DNA of 64,000 nt from Litsea cubeba. Lineage: Eukaryota > Streptophyta > Magnoliopsida > Laurales > Lauraceae. The stretch is from assembly GCA_012931725.1 (NCBI GenBank), contig CM022951.1, positions 39,952,958 through 40,016,957 on the forward strand, written 5' to 3'. A program made the position numbers and the translations under genes. The notes beneath the pieces are model-generated. The model did not search any database. It was not told where the DNA came from and was given only the letters and a program-made list of their open reading frames with translations. Positions 32,147 through 44,300 of this stretch are shown here, piece by piece; within the stretch, counting starts at the first letter, position 1; each line of letters opens with the position of its first letter.

Positions 32147-33232
32147 GATCGAGAAATCGACAGGACAGATGGCACCGACCTGCTGTTGGCAACAAACACC
32201 TGAAATTACATGATCATCTGATGTCGATCTACATGAAGATCCATCGATGATCATCACCAGAAGAATCCCAAAAGACGCGGCACGGCCCGCGACTCTTCAG
32301 ATGCTTGGCGAGGAGGAGGTTCATTGTAACTCCTCAATTTGGTAACTCCTCCCATTATGCGGCTTAATGACAATAAAAGCCCATAAACCCTCCTAAATGG
32401 CTACCAAAAAGCCTATAAATAGGAGAGCACTCCAAGAAGAAAGGACAGACAACGAATCACAGACAACGAATCACAGACAGAAGCACAGAATTTCAGAGAA
32501 GGAAAAGAGAGAAAACTCTGCGGAAGTTCTACACCGGCCACCGCTACAAGGTGACAAAAGTCCCTTGGGGGGTACCCCCCCCAAGGTCCTTGCCTTCTCC
32601 TCCTGCCTCCAATGGCTTAGATGTGGCTTTTCAGCCCGTCTACTCGGCTTTTTATTGGACATAGGACCTCCTTTTGGTTTTTGTCCTCTAAAAACCTGAG
32701 GTTATAGCCAAGCCAAGCGAATCAATAGCATCCTCTGTTCTCATCTGCATGGATGATGGTGAAGCCCACATATGGCTTGCGACCGTCAATCTAAACGAGT
32801 CCCCCACAATCTCCTGAGAAGTTAGATCCTCCTTTTCTTGCTTTTCATTGTTGTTTGTATTTTTTTCAAAAGAGACAAAAATCACAACTCTTGTCTTTCA
32901 TTATTGATAAGGATTGTAAATCGGCTATAAACGCCAAAATCGGCTATAAATGCCAAAAAAATCGCTTTTCACGGCACACCAAGAAAATGTCTCTTTTCTT
33001 AAATATATGTGCAATGGAAAACTTGAAAGAAGTTGATTTCCTTTTTACTTGCGAAGGTTGATCTCCGGATCACCACTTGCAATTCCAAGTAAAATAGAAA
33101 ATCTGGCACACCCACACAAAAAAAAAGAAATGTTGATGCACGCCCTTGCCCCCCGGTTACGAAAGGGTCGGACCCGACGGACTCCCACGTCCGCCGACCT
33201 CGGTAGGAACCGAGCAGGAGCGCGGTCCATCA
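32147..33232 (+). repeat. 5' LTR of C, second part
   Basis: It resumes the LTR at offset ~1323 and ends CCATCA. C-type bases (ATCACCAGAAG, GACGCGGC, CTTCAGATGC) match the 3' LTR at 47161-49762. About 220 bp near 32308-32335 are replaced by a short filler. It has a TATA box at 32414-32421 and two ~19 bp repeats at 32927-32957. Confidence 0.85.
32414..32421 (+). promoter_or_regulatory. TATA box proximal to C gag
   Basis: TATAAATA is in the conserved LTR context. After the patch this is the copy closest to the primer site and gag. Confidence 0.5.
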
Positions 33233-33235
33233 AGC

Positions 33236-33253
33236 TGGCACACCTGGTGGGAC
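33236..33253 (+). other. Primer binding site of C
   Basis: TGGCACACCTGGTGGGAC begins three bases after the LTR end. It matches the A site except for one base. Confidence 0.6.
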
Positions 33254-34796
33254 TTGTTTATTTGAGAACACGATGCTAGAAATGAAATATTTGCATATCA
33301 TATATTTTGCTCTATGCTTATATTTCTTTTCTCGATTCCTTGGCTACTTTATAATTGGTGGCCTATGTTGAATTCCGCATCTAAAAAAAATGAGATGAGA
33401 TTTTTTGTTTGGAAATTTCTAATTCTTTGAATTTATTTCCACTCTTTCTCTGTAAAAAAAAAAAAAACAAAAAAAAATTAGATTTTTCAGTTTGGATTCA
33501 AAATTGAGAAAGTTTGATCCTCTCCCTTCTGGGCACTGGCGCTCACGGAAATCGCTGAGACCGTGTTCGGATCGGGGATTAGGCCATTGTTTCTCTTTGA
33601 TGAGTTCATTAAAGATCTAAAAAATATATATATATAAAAAATTTTTTTAGATTTCTCAATTTGGATTCAAAATTGAGAAACCTTGATCCGTTCCTATCGT
33701 TCATCGCGCTTGCAGAAATGTTGAGCCTGTTCGACTAAGGTTTTGGGCCATCGTTTCTCTTCGATGAGTTCATTAAAAATAAAAATAAAAATATATATAT
33801 ATATATAAACAAAAAAAAAGACATAGACCACTAAGGTTAAACCAACTGTATTCTTTGATCATGGTTGATTCAAAGAAAAGCCTTGTCCAGAGTGTGGAGA
33901 CAGCTTAATTGTTCTAGGCAAGGGTCCTCCAAACGGGTTCATTAAGTAATCCTACCCTTACCTGGGGGCAATTCTATCAATCAAGATTTCATAAGACCGG
34001 GTTAGGAGGCCTATGTGTATTCTCTCGTCTTTTAAATAAATTTAAAAAAATAATAAATTTTTTTTTAAAAATAAAAATTTTAAAATAAAAAATAAAAAAT
34101 AAAAAAAAAATTTCAAAAAAATTCTTAAAATAAAAAAAATATAAAAAAAAAATAAAAAAAATAAAAAAAAAGATTTTTTTTTTAAAAAAAAGAAGAAAAT
34201 CTTCAAAAAAAAAAACTTCCGTCATTTTGGGTTCAGATTGGAGAAATCTTGGTCTTCTCCTTTCTGAGCACTGGCGCTCGCGGAAATCGCTGAGCCCGTG
34301 TTCAGATTGGAGTGCCTTTTGCTCTCTTTGATGAACCCGATATTGGCCTTTAAAAAAAAAAAACTCGTCATTTTTAGATTCAGATCCGAGAAATTATGGT
34401 TCATTTCTTTCTGCTCTCTTTGATGAATCCAATCTTGACCTTTCAAAACAGAGAATCTCATCTCATAGATGCGGTCTCAAAACATTTGTGTCTAGCGGTA
34501 CTAGTACGCCCTTTCAGGGTCTACTGTATTGCGACCAGCACATCTGTAACTCCAACTTTATATTCTTCTTACCTCGAGCAAGCTCTGCTTCTCGATAAGT
34601 CGAATTTAAGTTCACAATTGCTTCTAGCAGTTACTGGGACGCTCATTCTGGGCTTACCATACCTGCGATCAGAATAATTGTACCCTCTATGGCGTTTTGC
34701 CTTCTTCATGTTGCTTGGGTCATCTTCCTCTAGCAATTTGAAAAGACGAAACCATAGAACTTCCCATTTATGATCATTATATTCTTGTGATTACTA
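33254..34796 (+). other. 5' leader of C
   Basis: Untranslated region homologous to 18998-20977 but shorter, with two recognisable ~125 bp repeat units (33483-33610, 33640-33780), an AT-rich tract (34030-34215) and copies of the GGGCTCAGCGATTTCCGCG theme near 34270. No gene is seen. Confidence 0.7.
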
Positions 34797-37700
34797 ATGG
34801 ATGTGGTCTTGTTTCATAAATTTTCGAAAAAACCAACAATGGCAGCTTCACTAACCATTACTTTCGATGAAAACAAGCACCAACTCATGCTTCAACAGAA
34901 GCAAACCGCACGCACTTACAAGCGCCCCATCAGCTGCCGAAGCATCAACTCCCTCGGCAACTCTCTGAACTCCGGGTTGACCTCGACTCCCCGGACTATC
35001 GTCTTTGGGACGCTGGGACCATTCCCACTTCCTGAGGAACAAACTGCTCCCTCCAAGAAGCAGAAACTCGCCTCTCAACGTGTCACTACCGTGACACCAA
35101 AGGCGAGCACCAGAAGGCCTGAAGCCCGTGGCAGCCCCACGAAGCCTCGACCTGCAAGCAACCAGGTCTATCTCAAGACTTGGTCCCCAAGACCTTCACC
35201 AAAACAGAGAAGGTCCCAAACATCCACTAAGCCAGCATTCCTGGCCCCACTTAAGGAGAACCAGTTCTACCCTCTTGCCTACATGAAAGAGGAGAAACCC
35301 ATCTCCAACCTGACTTCCAAGTCATCCCAGCATGAGCCGGCTTGTTCCTACAAGCCCAAAATCAAATCATGGATCACAAGGCCTCTACAAGCACCTGCTA
35401 AGGCCTACAAACCTGCAGTTCGACCCTTCATCTCTACAGGGGCCGAACTTCAAAAATTCAAAGCTTCGCTGCAACAGGCGAAGGACAGGGTTCGCATCCT
35501 GTCCTTGCCCAGCTACAAAGAAGACAGGCTCGGCTGCTGTGCCCGAGGGAGCACATCCTTCATCGTCAAAGCCCAGCCAGAGCTGACCGAAGCTCAAATT
35601 GCTCGTCGCATACGCCGCTGTGCGTCGTATAGACAAAAGAGTACTAGAGAAGCAAAGGACCCAGCCTCCTACACTTCAAGCCTCTCCCAAATGGGTCGAA
35701 AAAGAAAGACCCAACCAAGTTGCTGCCGTCCATATGGTTGGAAAAACCAGAAGGCACCAAAAATCAGCAACAAAAATCCATGTCCGACGTCCGATGACCC
35801 GCAGCGTCTCCAGGACAAGAAGACATTCAGAAGAATCCCCTGCTCCTTCAAGCAAAGGACAGCAGAGTGATCCTTCCTCAAGCTCTTCTTCAAAAAGAAT
35901 GAGCCCCAGCTCAGTCACCAGGACAGTTTCTTCGTTCGAATCACGAAGGATGAATGTCTTGGCTACAAATTCTGAGCCACCACCCCGCAATCCACCTCCA
36001 AAAGATGCGATCACCCGCATCCAGCAGTTGGAACAGGGCCAGCAGAGGATTGAAACAATGGCATACAAATGCTCTGATGTATTGCCACAAGCGTCGCTAG
36101 TCGACATTTACCGAAACAACATGAGAGCCAGAATCCGCTCCATGATCATCGGCAACAAATCAAAAAACCTGGGAGAACTCCTAGAAGCTTCCATGGAAGC
36201 TGAAACGGTGATTAAAGACCTCAACAGTCAGAAATCATCAAGAAAAGAGCCAACCGCCATTGCAACCTCTAAACCAAAGAAAAAAGAGGTCCTCAATGTG
36301 CAGACCAAGTCAGCTCCTCAGCCACCAAAGAAAGCTGAAAATAAAGTTGCTGGTAAGAGACCTGAACTCTCAGATGCCTTCAAAGAACGAGTAGAGAAGA
36401 AATACCCATTTGATGAAGACGTTGATGAAATCTTCGGGGCTCTTGTGGCAAACGGCAAGCTCACCTTGCCTGAACCAAAAAGACCGGGTGATGTTGGCAA
36501 AACCAACGATCCTCGGTACTGTCCATACCACCAGATGATCTCGCATCCTCTCAATCAATGCTTCGTTGTGAGAGAGAAAATAAATGAGATGTGGAAAAAC
36601 GGAGTCATCACCTTTGACAAAAACTATGGGTCTGCCTCCGTCAACATGGTGACATGTGGACAAACATCAAAATCACCGAAGAAGAAGATCACTACTTCCT
36701 TCAAGGTGATAAACTCAATCCAAGCGTCCGAGCAACTGGTTCCCTACCCGACACCAGACGAACAACCGATATGGGTACATCCCGATCTCCTGGAAGATGA
36801 AAATTGGGAGGTCGTGAAAACAAAGCCTACAGCTCAACAGCGAAGGCAGGCTAGGAAACATCTTCTCAAGCTCAAACGGCAAGAGAAGACCCAGCCAAAA
36901 CTAGAGGCAGAGGCTTCCTTTACCGCTTCACTGGAGGCAACAAAAACATCCCTTCCAGAGGCTTCAAAGGGGGTAAGGAAATTCACTCTCAGTGATTTCA
37001 TGCCACCTCAATTCAAAGAAGCCATGCAGGAGGCATCATACTCTTGCAATTCGGTAGTTGGATTCTCCATTGATGGATACGAGTCCAGCGACACCGATGA
37101 TGGATTCGAATCCAACTACACAGATGAGTGGGAGGAGTCCCTTGAAACAGGAGAATATCTTTCCGATGAAGAATGGGTTCCTGAGTCTCATCTTATGCCA
37201 GTAATCTGGTATAACCCCCTACAGCCACAAGGATCCTGGTCTGATGATGAAGAATACCAAGAAGCTGTACAAGAAAATGCTGCTGACCCAGCACCTCTCA
37301 TTACTCCAGTGGAAATCAACCATGTTGAGCCACAAAGAGTTGATGAAGAAGAAGATCCGGCTCCCATGCCTGATCTTGAAGAATATGCAAGGATCTTGCA
37401 GCGACTCGCTCTAGAACAAGAGCAAGACCGCGTCAACGAGCCTCCTCCCAACCCAGAGCCTGAAGTCCCTGAAGACCACCAGGTAAATTCTCCCTTAACT
37501 CCTGAAAATGGAGAAAATTGCTGGATAGACGATCCTCTTGCATCCGAGGATGAGTCTGACTCCGATCAGGCAACGTCTCCCGTCAGAGCTTCCTGTAATG
37601 TGATAATTCGGGATTATAGCTCTTCCGAAGCATCGTCTGATGAAAGCATTTACACTCCGGCGACGCCTAGTAATATATCTTCTGAAGCCACCTCGTCTCA

Positions 37701-38667
37701 CGTGACTTTCACTGAGATGACACCCTCTCAGGTTTCTTCTCCTGAGACTGTGACTTCAAAGTTCACACCCTTCCTGACTAAAGAATTCCCAGCCATTGAT
37801 GCTTGGGACGATGAATTAGTCAACGAAGAAGAAAGGTTGCTGGATGCTGTTCAGGACTTGTTCCCGGAAAATGCTCCGTGCAACACGATCACTGAGGATG
37901 GCAACTCTGTTGCTGATTCATCCTCAGCAAATGAAAAACGACAGCCTCTTGATCCTGAAGATAATCTTCCAAACGAAGACCCTTCTCAAGAAGCTCTCGA
38001 AGTTGGTAGAGGCACCCGCTCTGGCCGGGACTACCACAAAAATTACAACCAATCTTCCTTTACATATGTAAATCCTTTGGGAAAAGATGTTGTAAGCGCC
38101 CCTAGTGACAACAATGATGAACATGCAGGCCCTAAGGAGGCTTTCAAGTATGACTTGATTGAACACTTCAAGCACATACCTGCACGTCTGCACATCCTAG
38201 ATTTGTTGCGAATGTCTCCGTACACTCGTGATAATCTCATCTCAGAATTACAAAAGATGAATGAGGATGTCGACAAATATGCCCCGCAAGTCCTCCAAAT
38301 TGAAATGGATTACCGGGTCAAAAACTCAGAAGCCTCCTCAAAGGGAGAAAAGAAGAAAACTGAGGGATCATGCATTGAATCCCTCTCGGTTAAAAAAGGA
38401 GCCAGTGCAACCATCGCCTTCACAAAGGACGACCTCCTACTTGGAGAAACCAGGCATAACCGACCCCTGTACTTCACAGGGTATATCAAGGAAATTCCTA
38501 TGCACAGAGTTCAGATCGACCCAGGTTCTGCACTCAACCTCATCTCCACATCGGCTCTTGAAGAGTTGGGCATCCCACCCAGCAAGCTAAGCCACACATC
38601 TGTATCTATCTTTGGATATGAAGGGAGTACTCAAAGGCCTATCGGCAAAATCAGGTTCAAGTTGTAG
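34797..38667 (+). pseudogene. Tat gag-protease of C with in-frame capsid deletion
   Basis: The frame from 34797 (MAASLTITFDENK inside) is basic and Pro-rich; an extra T near 35640 (AGAGTACTAG here, AGAGACTAG in A) moves reading to frame 35599-38667, 1022 residues. Next come an SR-rich region and the helix ending QQRIET. At 36057/36058 the sequence jumps to MAYKCSDVLPQ: 543 bp (181 codons) of capsid domain present in A are missing without frame change. The Cys/His element DPRYCPYHQM, the acidic linker and the protease active site IDPGSALNL follow. A TAG at 38665-38667 (CAG in A) interrupts protease after IRFKL. Confidence 0.8.
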
Positions 38668-39942
38668 ATCGGTGATCTTATCTCTAAGGTCACAGTGTAT
38701 GCAATGAAAACCCCTTCATGCTACAACATCCTTCTCGGATGCCCTTGGATCCACGAGAATGGTGTTGTCCCTTCAACTCTACATCAATGCATCAAGTTTG
38801 TTGGCGACGACGGCATGATACATCGAGTCTTTGCGGACAGAAAACCCTTCAAAGGTAAAGAAGTCCACTTCGCAGACTCACAGATGTATGAAGGTGAAAA
38901 AGAAGAAGAGGATAATAAGCACACAGCACCCTTTGCCGAAAATCTCCAGAAAGATAAAGGCAAGACTCCTCAACAATCACCGGAAGAAAACAAACCATCT
39001 GGTAAATCTGAAGAGAGCATTCAAACTCCCTTCATCATCTCCCTCAAATCTTCAAAGCCTTTGGTCATCACAACTAAAGTGAAGAAGGCAAAGCAAAAGC
39101 CTGGGGGCAAATTTGTTGTCTCTTTCGTGTCTATCATGCAAGATACGGATTCGGATTCAGAGCCAGAAGACGACACATCGTCAAGCCAAGCTGACACTCA
39201 GCAAGTTCAGCCTGCTCTCACTCCAATGGAGACAACTTCTGATATAGAAGATCCTACGTCAGATTCCTTCGTTGTTCCAGCAACTTCAGCAAAGGAAAAG
39301 CCGATCTTCTTCCATAGATCTGATGCTTCTTCATCAAACTCCATGCTTGAACCTTTCCAAAATGAAGGTATGCCTCAACTATCCTTATATAGTCCTGTGG
39401 CACAAGCTATTATGAAGAAAATGGTCTCTAGTCACAAAAGAGACTGGAGCGACAAAATGTCTGAAGCTTTGTGGGCTTATCGAACCATCGTTCGAGGACC
39501 AACCCATAGCAAACCATTCTCCTTAGTCTATGGATGCGAAGCTGTCGTGCCCTTGGAAGTACAAATTCCTTCCTTGAGGGTATCCTTGCAAAATGACATG
39601 ACTCAAGAAAACAATGTCAAATTGCGACTCCATGAGCTGGACAATCTCGATGAGAGATGGCTCGAAGCTCAACAAAGCATTGAACTTTACCAAGCACGTA
39701 TGGCAGGATCTTTCGATAAAAAGGTCAGGCAACGCGCCTACAAAAAGAGTGACTTGGTTCTTACAGTAAAAAGACCAATGGTCTTCGCTCACAAGTCCAA
39801 AGGCAAATTTGAGCCAAAATGGGAGGGACCCTACGTCATCGACAAGGTTTTCTCCAACGGCGCATACGCACTCCTAAACATAGAAGGTGACAGATGTATG
39901 CTGCCCATCAACGACAAGTTCTTAAAGCGGTACTACCCTTGA
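38668..39942 (+). pseudogene. Protease end fused to integrase C-terminus in C
   Basis: The frame 38695-39942 (415 residues) holds the protease second half (CYNILLGCPWIHENG), the acidic linker (DTDSDSEPEDD) and the first residues of the G-patch (AIMKKM). At about 39424 it jumps in frame into the integrase C-terminal part: RDWSDKMSEALWAYRTIVRG, YGCEAVVPLEVQIPS, FEPKWEGPYVID, DKFLKRYYP and a stop. RT, both RNases H, the integrase zinc finger and most of the DDE core are gone. The result is a continuous protease/integrase-tail fusion, not known to me as a functional protein. Confidence 0.8.
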
Positions 39943-40299
39943 AGACTTACCCAACTGGGTAAGAGCAATGCCTGTACGGCCAAAACCGGTTTCCAGGTAC
40001 ACGCTCGCTAAACCCACCCTTTTTTTAGAATTTTCATATCAAATGTTGAAATTTCTAGAAATTCTAAACAATGCTTACTTTCATCGTTTCATTGTTCAAA
40101 AAAAAAATATATCCAAGTATAGGAACCTTTCCCTAACTTGACCAAAATTTTCAACCCTTGAACCCAAAATTCATGGTTTGAAATAAAATCCGGATTCAGG
40201 GATTTCCATCCTAGTCCACCCTGCCTTTTACCACCAAAATGGTTTTAGGTCAAAACTTATGACCCTCATGTCTTTAAACAAAAAAAATGGTTTTTCAAA
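39943..40299. other. Start of the 3' noncoding region of C
   Basis: Nothing recognised; it follows the pol stop and precedes the tandem arrays. Confidence 0.5.
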
Positions 40300-40693
40300 A
40301 AACCGCGAGGAAGCGACGCTTAGTCGATACTCGCACAAATCGGAAGCATACGAACCATGTTCGACACTTCCAAAATCGCAGAGAAGGGACATTTCGTCGA
40401 TACTTGCAAAATCCAAAACCATGGAGACGCAACAGTTCAGTTGATATCCATAACTCAAAGGTTCGAGAAAACCACAAATTTCAAAAAATCGCGGGGAAAT
40501 GACATCAAGTCAGTACCCGCAAAATCAAAATTTTTGAAAAGCAAGGATGCGACATTCCATCGATACTTGCACCCAAATCCGCGAGGATGCGACATTCCAT
40601 CGATACTCGCAACCGAATGAGCAAGGATGCGACATTCCATCGATACTTGCAAGAACATTCAGCAGGGAGGCGACTTTTAGTCGATACTTGCAT
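40300..40693. repeat. Degenerate ~40 bp tandem array, 3' region of C
   Basis: About eight units of the theme GCGAGGATGCGACATTCCAT followed by CGATACTTGCA. The last four units are most alike. Short frames across it are repeat artefacts. Confidence 0.8.
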
Positions 40694-40704
40694 TTTTGAA
40701 AACC

Positions 40705-41060
40705 AAATCGGCTATAAATGCCATCAAAACAGGCTATAAATGCCACAAACCGGTTATCAATGCCACCAAATCAAAACAGGCTATAAATGCCACAAACCGG
40801 CTATCAATGCCACCAAAACAAAACCGGCTATCAATGCCACAAACAAAAACTTGGATTTCAAAAAAAAAAAAAACACCGGCTATCAATGCCACCAAAAACC
40901 GGCTATAGATGCCACAAAACAAACCGGCTATCAATGCCACCAAAATTGGCTATAGATGCCACAAAAAAAACTCGGCTATCAATGCGACAAGAAAAGCTGG
41001 CTCTCATGCCAAAATTGGCTTCCATGCCACAAACAAAAACCTGGCTTTCATGCCAAAACA
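40705..41060. repeat. ~20 bp CGGCTATCAATGCCACCAAA array, 3' region of C
   Basis: About 15 units of CGGCTATAAATGCCACAAAC or CGGCTATCAATGCCACCAAA, degrading to GGCTTTCATGCCA at the right. The core CGGCTATAAATGCCA is the same motif as the short array in the LTRs. The array looks like the start of a satellite. Confidence 0.85.
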
Positions 41061-41105
41061 ATCATTTGACAAAAGATTTTCACAAAATGAGAACCTTTTG
41101 ATCAA

Positions 41106-41235
41106 ATCCCATTTAGCAATTACTTTTATCACAAAAAGATTCAAGTGAGCGTAGGGATAACAAAAAAGAAGAGCATCCCATTTAGCAATTACTTTTATCA
41201 CAAAAAGATTCAAGTGAGCGTAGGGATAAATAAAA
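41106..41235. repeat. Duplicated ~57 bp segment
   Basis: CCCATTTAGCAATTACTTTT and AAGATTCAAGTGAGCGTAGG occur twice, 70 bp apart. AT-rich sequence with GGTACCAAAA repeats follows to 41398. Confidence 0.8.
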
Positions 41236-41398
41236 AAAAAATAGAGTACCAAAATAAAATATACATGTGGTACCAAAAAAAAAGAAAAGAGAAAGTGTTC
41301 ACAAGCACTACAAAAAAATAAGTACCAAAAAAAAAATACAAGTGGTACCGAAAAAGAGAGAAGGATGGTTTCTGTAAAAAAAAAATATATACGGGAGC

Positions 41399-44300
41399 TC
41401 AATCAAAAATGGTCTCCAGCCAAGAGCTCAGCTCCTCAAGCAAACTTTTAGCCTCAGCCGTCAAGGATTCCAAGGCACGCTTCTTCAGGAACCTGCCATG
41501 AGATGCTGGAGTGGGCTGTACCCCTTCTTTCACACCGGGAAGCTTATCCCGAGCAGTTTGCCATCGTTCGCTTTCTTCAGATTTCCTTTCAAGAACTCGA
41601 TTGGCATCTGCAACCAGGCGAATCAGAGCACTCTCCCTGTCGCGAGCCTCTATTATGGCAGTCCACTTGGCAGCGACTTGTGCCTGCAGATGCTCAAGAC
41701 GTTTCCTGGCCTCATCGACCTCCCTATCAAGGATGTTAAGGTCATGTGTCAGCCCAATGATGGTTAGCTCTTCTAAGTTCTTCTTTCGGACTGCCTGCTT
41801 CCTACTTTCTGTAGCCTCATCCAGGTCAGACTTAGCCTTATCAGCAGGGTCCAGGAACATCTCCTTAAAGAACTGGTCATCAGCCAAACCCATGGTCTCA
41901 AACCACTTGTCACCCAGTGCAATGATCCTATCAACGATCGCCCTGGCACCTGTGACATCCAGACCAGCCTCTTCGGCATCACTAAGAATCTCCTGCACAT
42001 GCTAGATCATGCCAAATCCGGCTTCCAAGTGCCCAGAAAAGAGAGTCTCAATCCAAGAGCTCAGAACTCGCACCACCACCTTCTTCGCAAAAAGAAGAGA
42101 TGGCCCGGCTAAAGATTCGCCCAACTCCGTTGGTCGGCTGCTCATATCATCATCTGTTGGAAGAGTAACAAAAGAACTCTTTCCAGCTGAAGCTACTCCT
42201 GCTCGGGAAGGAATCTCAGCACGAGGAATCTCCTCAACATTGTCAGAGCTGGTCCCAGGAATCTCTACCTCTGGATTAACCTCTGGCATCCCTTGCTCTG
42301 GAAGCGACGGATCCTCCTCTGTCACTTCAAAACCTGCCAAAAGAAACACAAAAAGGTATGAATATAATCCTGTTTGAAAATCATTATCAGGGTTATAACT
42401 ACAAAATACCTTCTTCGACGACTGGCGGAACACTTTCTTCCTCCATGAACTCATCGGAAGCATCATCAACATTTGCGTCCATCGATGGTTCAAAGTCATC
42501 GGAATCCTGTGGCAAGTCAGCTGGCAAGAAAAATGTTAGCAAACCAAGTCACAGACACAAAAAAAAAGAAGCAAAAGAAGTCGTACCAATTGGAGATTCT
42601 GGATTCACTCCAGAGTCCCTCGGTTCTTCTGCAGGTGCCTCGACAGGATCCGTCACCACCTCATCGACTGGAACCTCAGGCATCGCCAAGTCTTCCTCTG
42701 CTAAAAAAAAAAGAGAAAAGCTGAAACAAGAAGCAAATCATAACATGGAAAAAATCCCATGAAAAGAAATGGAAAGAGAAAAAGGAAGAATCATACCTTC
42801 ACCGACGGTCTCTTCTTCTCGACTTCTCTTCTCTGGAGGCTCGTCAGCATCCACTGGCACATCCTCATTGATAGTAAGAGGAACTTCCAAGTCAGGAGAG
42901 TCCTCATGCTGCCCCTTGCTGCGATGATGACTCCTCTCCCTCTTACCCCGGCGGGCTCGCTTCTTAGAGGAACCTGCCCCGCTGTCAAAGTCAAGTTTCC
43001 CACTTGACTCCTCACTGGATGGTCTACTCTTGCCAGTAGACTCCACGGAAGCTTGCCTCTGTGCCGCTTGCATCCAAGCGCCAAGTTCGGCTTCCTCCTA
43101 TTATAGCTGCTCTAAAGCCTCATCAGGTATTTCTCGAACAGCTTCAGAACCAATGACGCCCTGGTCACCGAGAAAGCCTATCTTGTGCTTCTCTCCAGAA
43201 AGGAAGGCCCAAACTTCCTCTCGCCGGACGCCATCCGACTTTCCAAGGCCCTTTCCAGATGCCAGCTTCACATCAAGCTCCTTCTTGGAAAGCCCCCGAT
43301 ATGTCGAAAAGCTCTCCGCGAACCACTTCGCAAAGCCGGCAGTCCGGGAAGTCAGCAACACAGGATAAGAAATCATGGCTGTAGTGTCTTCAGCACTATA
43401 GAAAGCCCATGCATTTCTCCCGTCCTATAAGCCTCCAAAGCGCTTCACCATGCTTGAAGGCGCTCCAACAACGCCTTGAGAAAAGCCCACCTGCAAAGCA
43501 AAGCGAGAGGGTACATACGGCTGGATGTCGACGAAAAGATGTCTACGGTACACCATCGTGCCGACACGTATGCTGAAAAACCACTATCTCTCTGCATTCG
43601 TCAAGGAAAAATGCCTTCCGGACCCTGCCCTGGTAGAGTCTCGGGAGGCACCAAAATCAAAAGCCTTCTTCCGCAACTCCGGAGAAAGCTTCACTGAAGA
43701 CTGCCCCATCTCGACGTCCCTGAACCGTCGGATCCTCATGCGGGCAAACAAAAGTGATTCGGACACGGCTTTGCCCTTAGCCAGTCGAATCATCAGAGGA
43801 TCATCATCCTGTGCAGCACCCAGCCGGTGGAAGCCAGGACAGTGGTATACATACCACGAATAAAAGATGTGGGCTGAAAATACCCTATTCATGGGAAGCC
43901 CAAGCCGAACCAAAAAAGCAGCGGCCTGCAGTTCGGTACACAGGTAGGAGTAAAAAGCTGGCACCAAAGCAAGCTGCTCTCCAAACGCCATCTGACAAGC
44001 CGGAAAAATACAATGCGGCCTGATGTGCGTTCCATCTCCTCCAGCAAAAATAGCCTCACCAAGCCAATAAGTGAGGTAAACAGCGAGATCTCTCCGCAGT
44101 GCAATGTCAGGACATATGGCATTTGTACTTGCACAAAAATCTCTCAACTCTTCTTGCATGGCCAAGATCTTCTTTGAACTTGGATCCTGAGCTCCGGCTT
44201 CCTGGGTCACGCCATCAGAAGACTCCCTGCTATCAAAAAAGTTGGGGAATGAAGAGCTAGAACTCTTCCAACTGCTGGATCTAACTTTCAAACCCTCCTT

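Noticed and set aside
40705..41060. CRISPR-like array of regularly spaced repeats
   Set aside because: Units are directly adjacent with no unique spacers, the repeat drifts gradually, and the setting is a plant retrotransposon.
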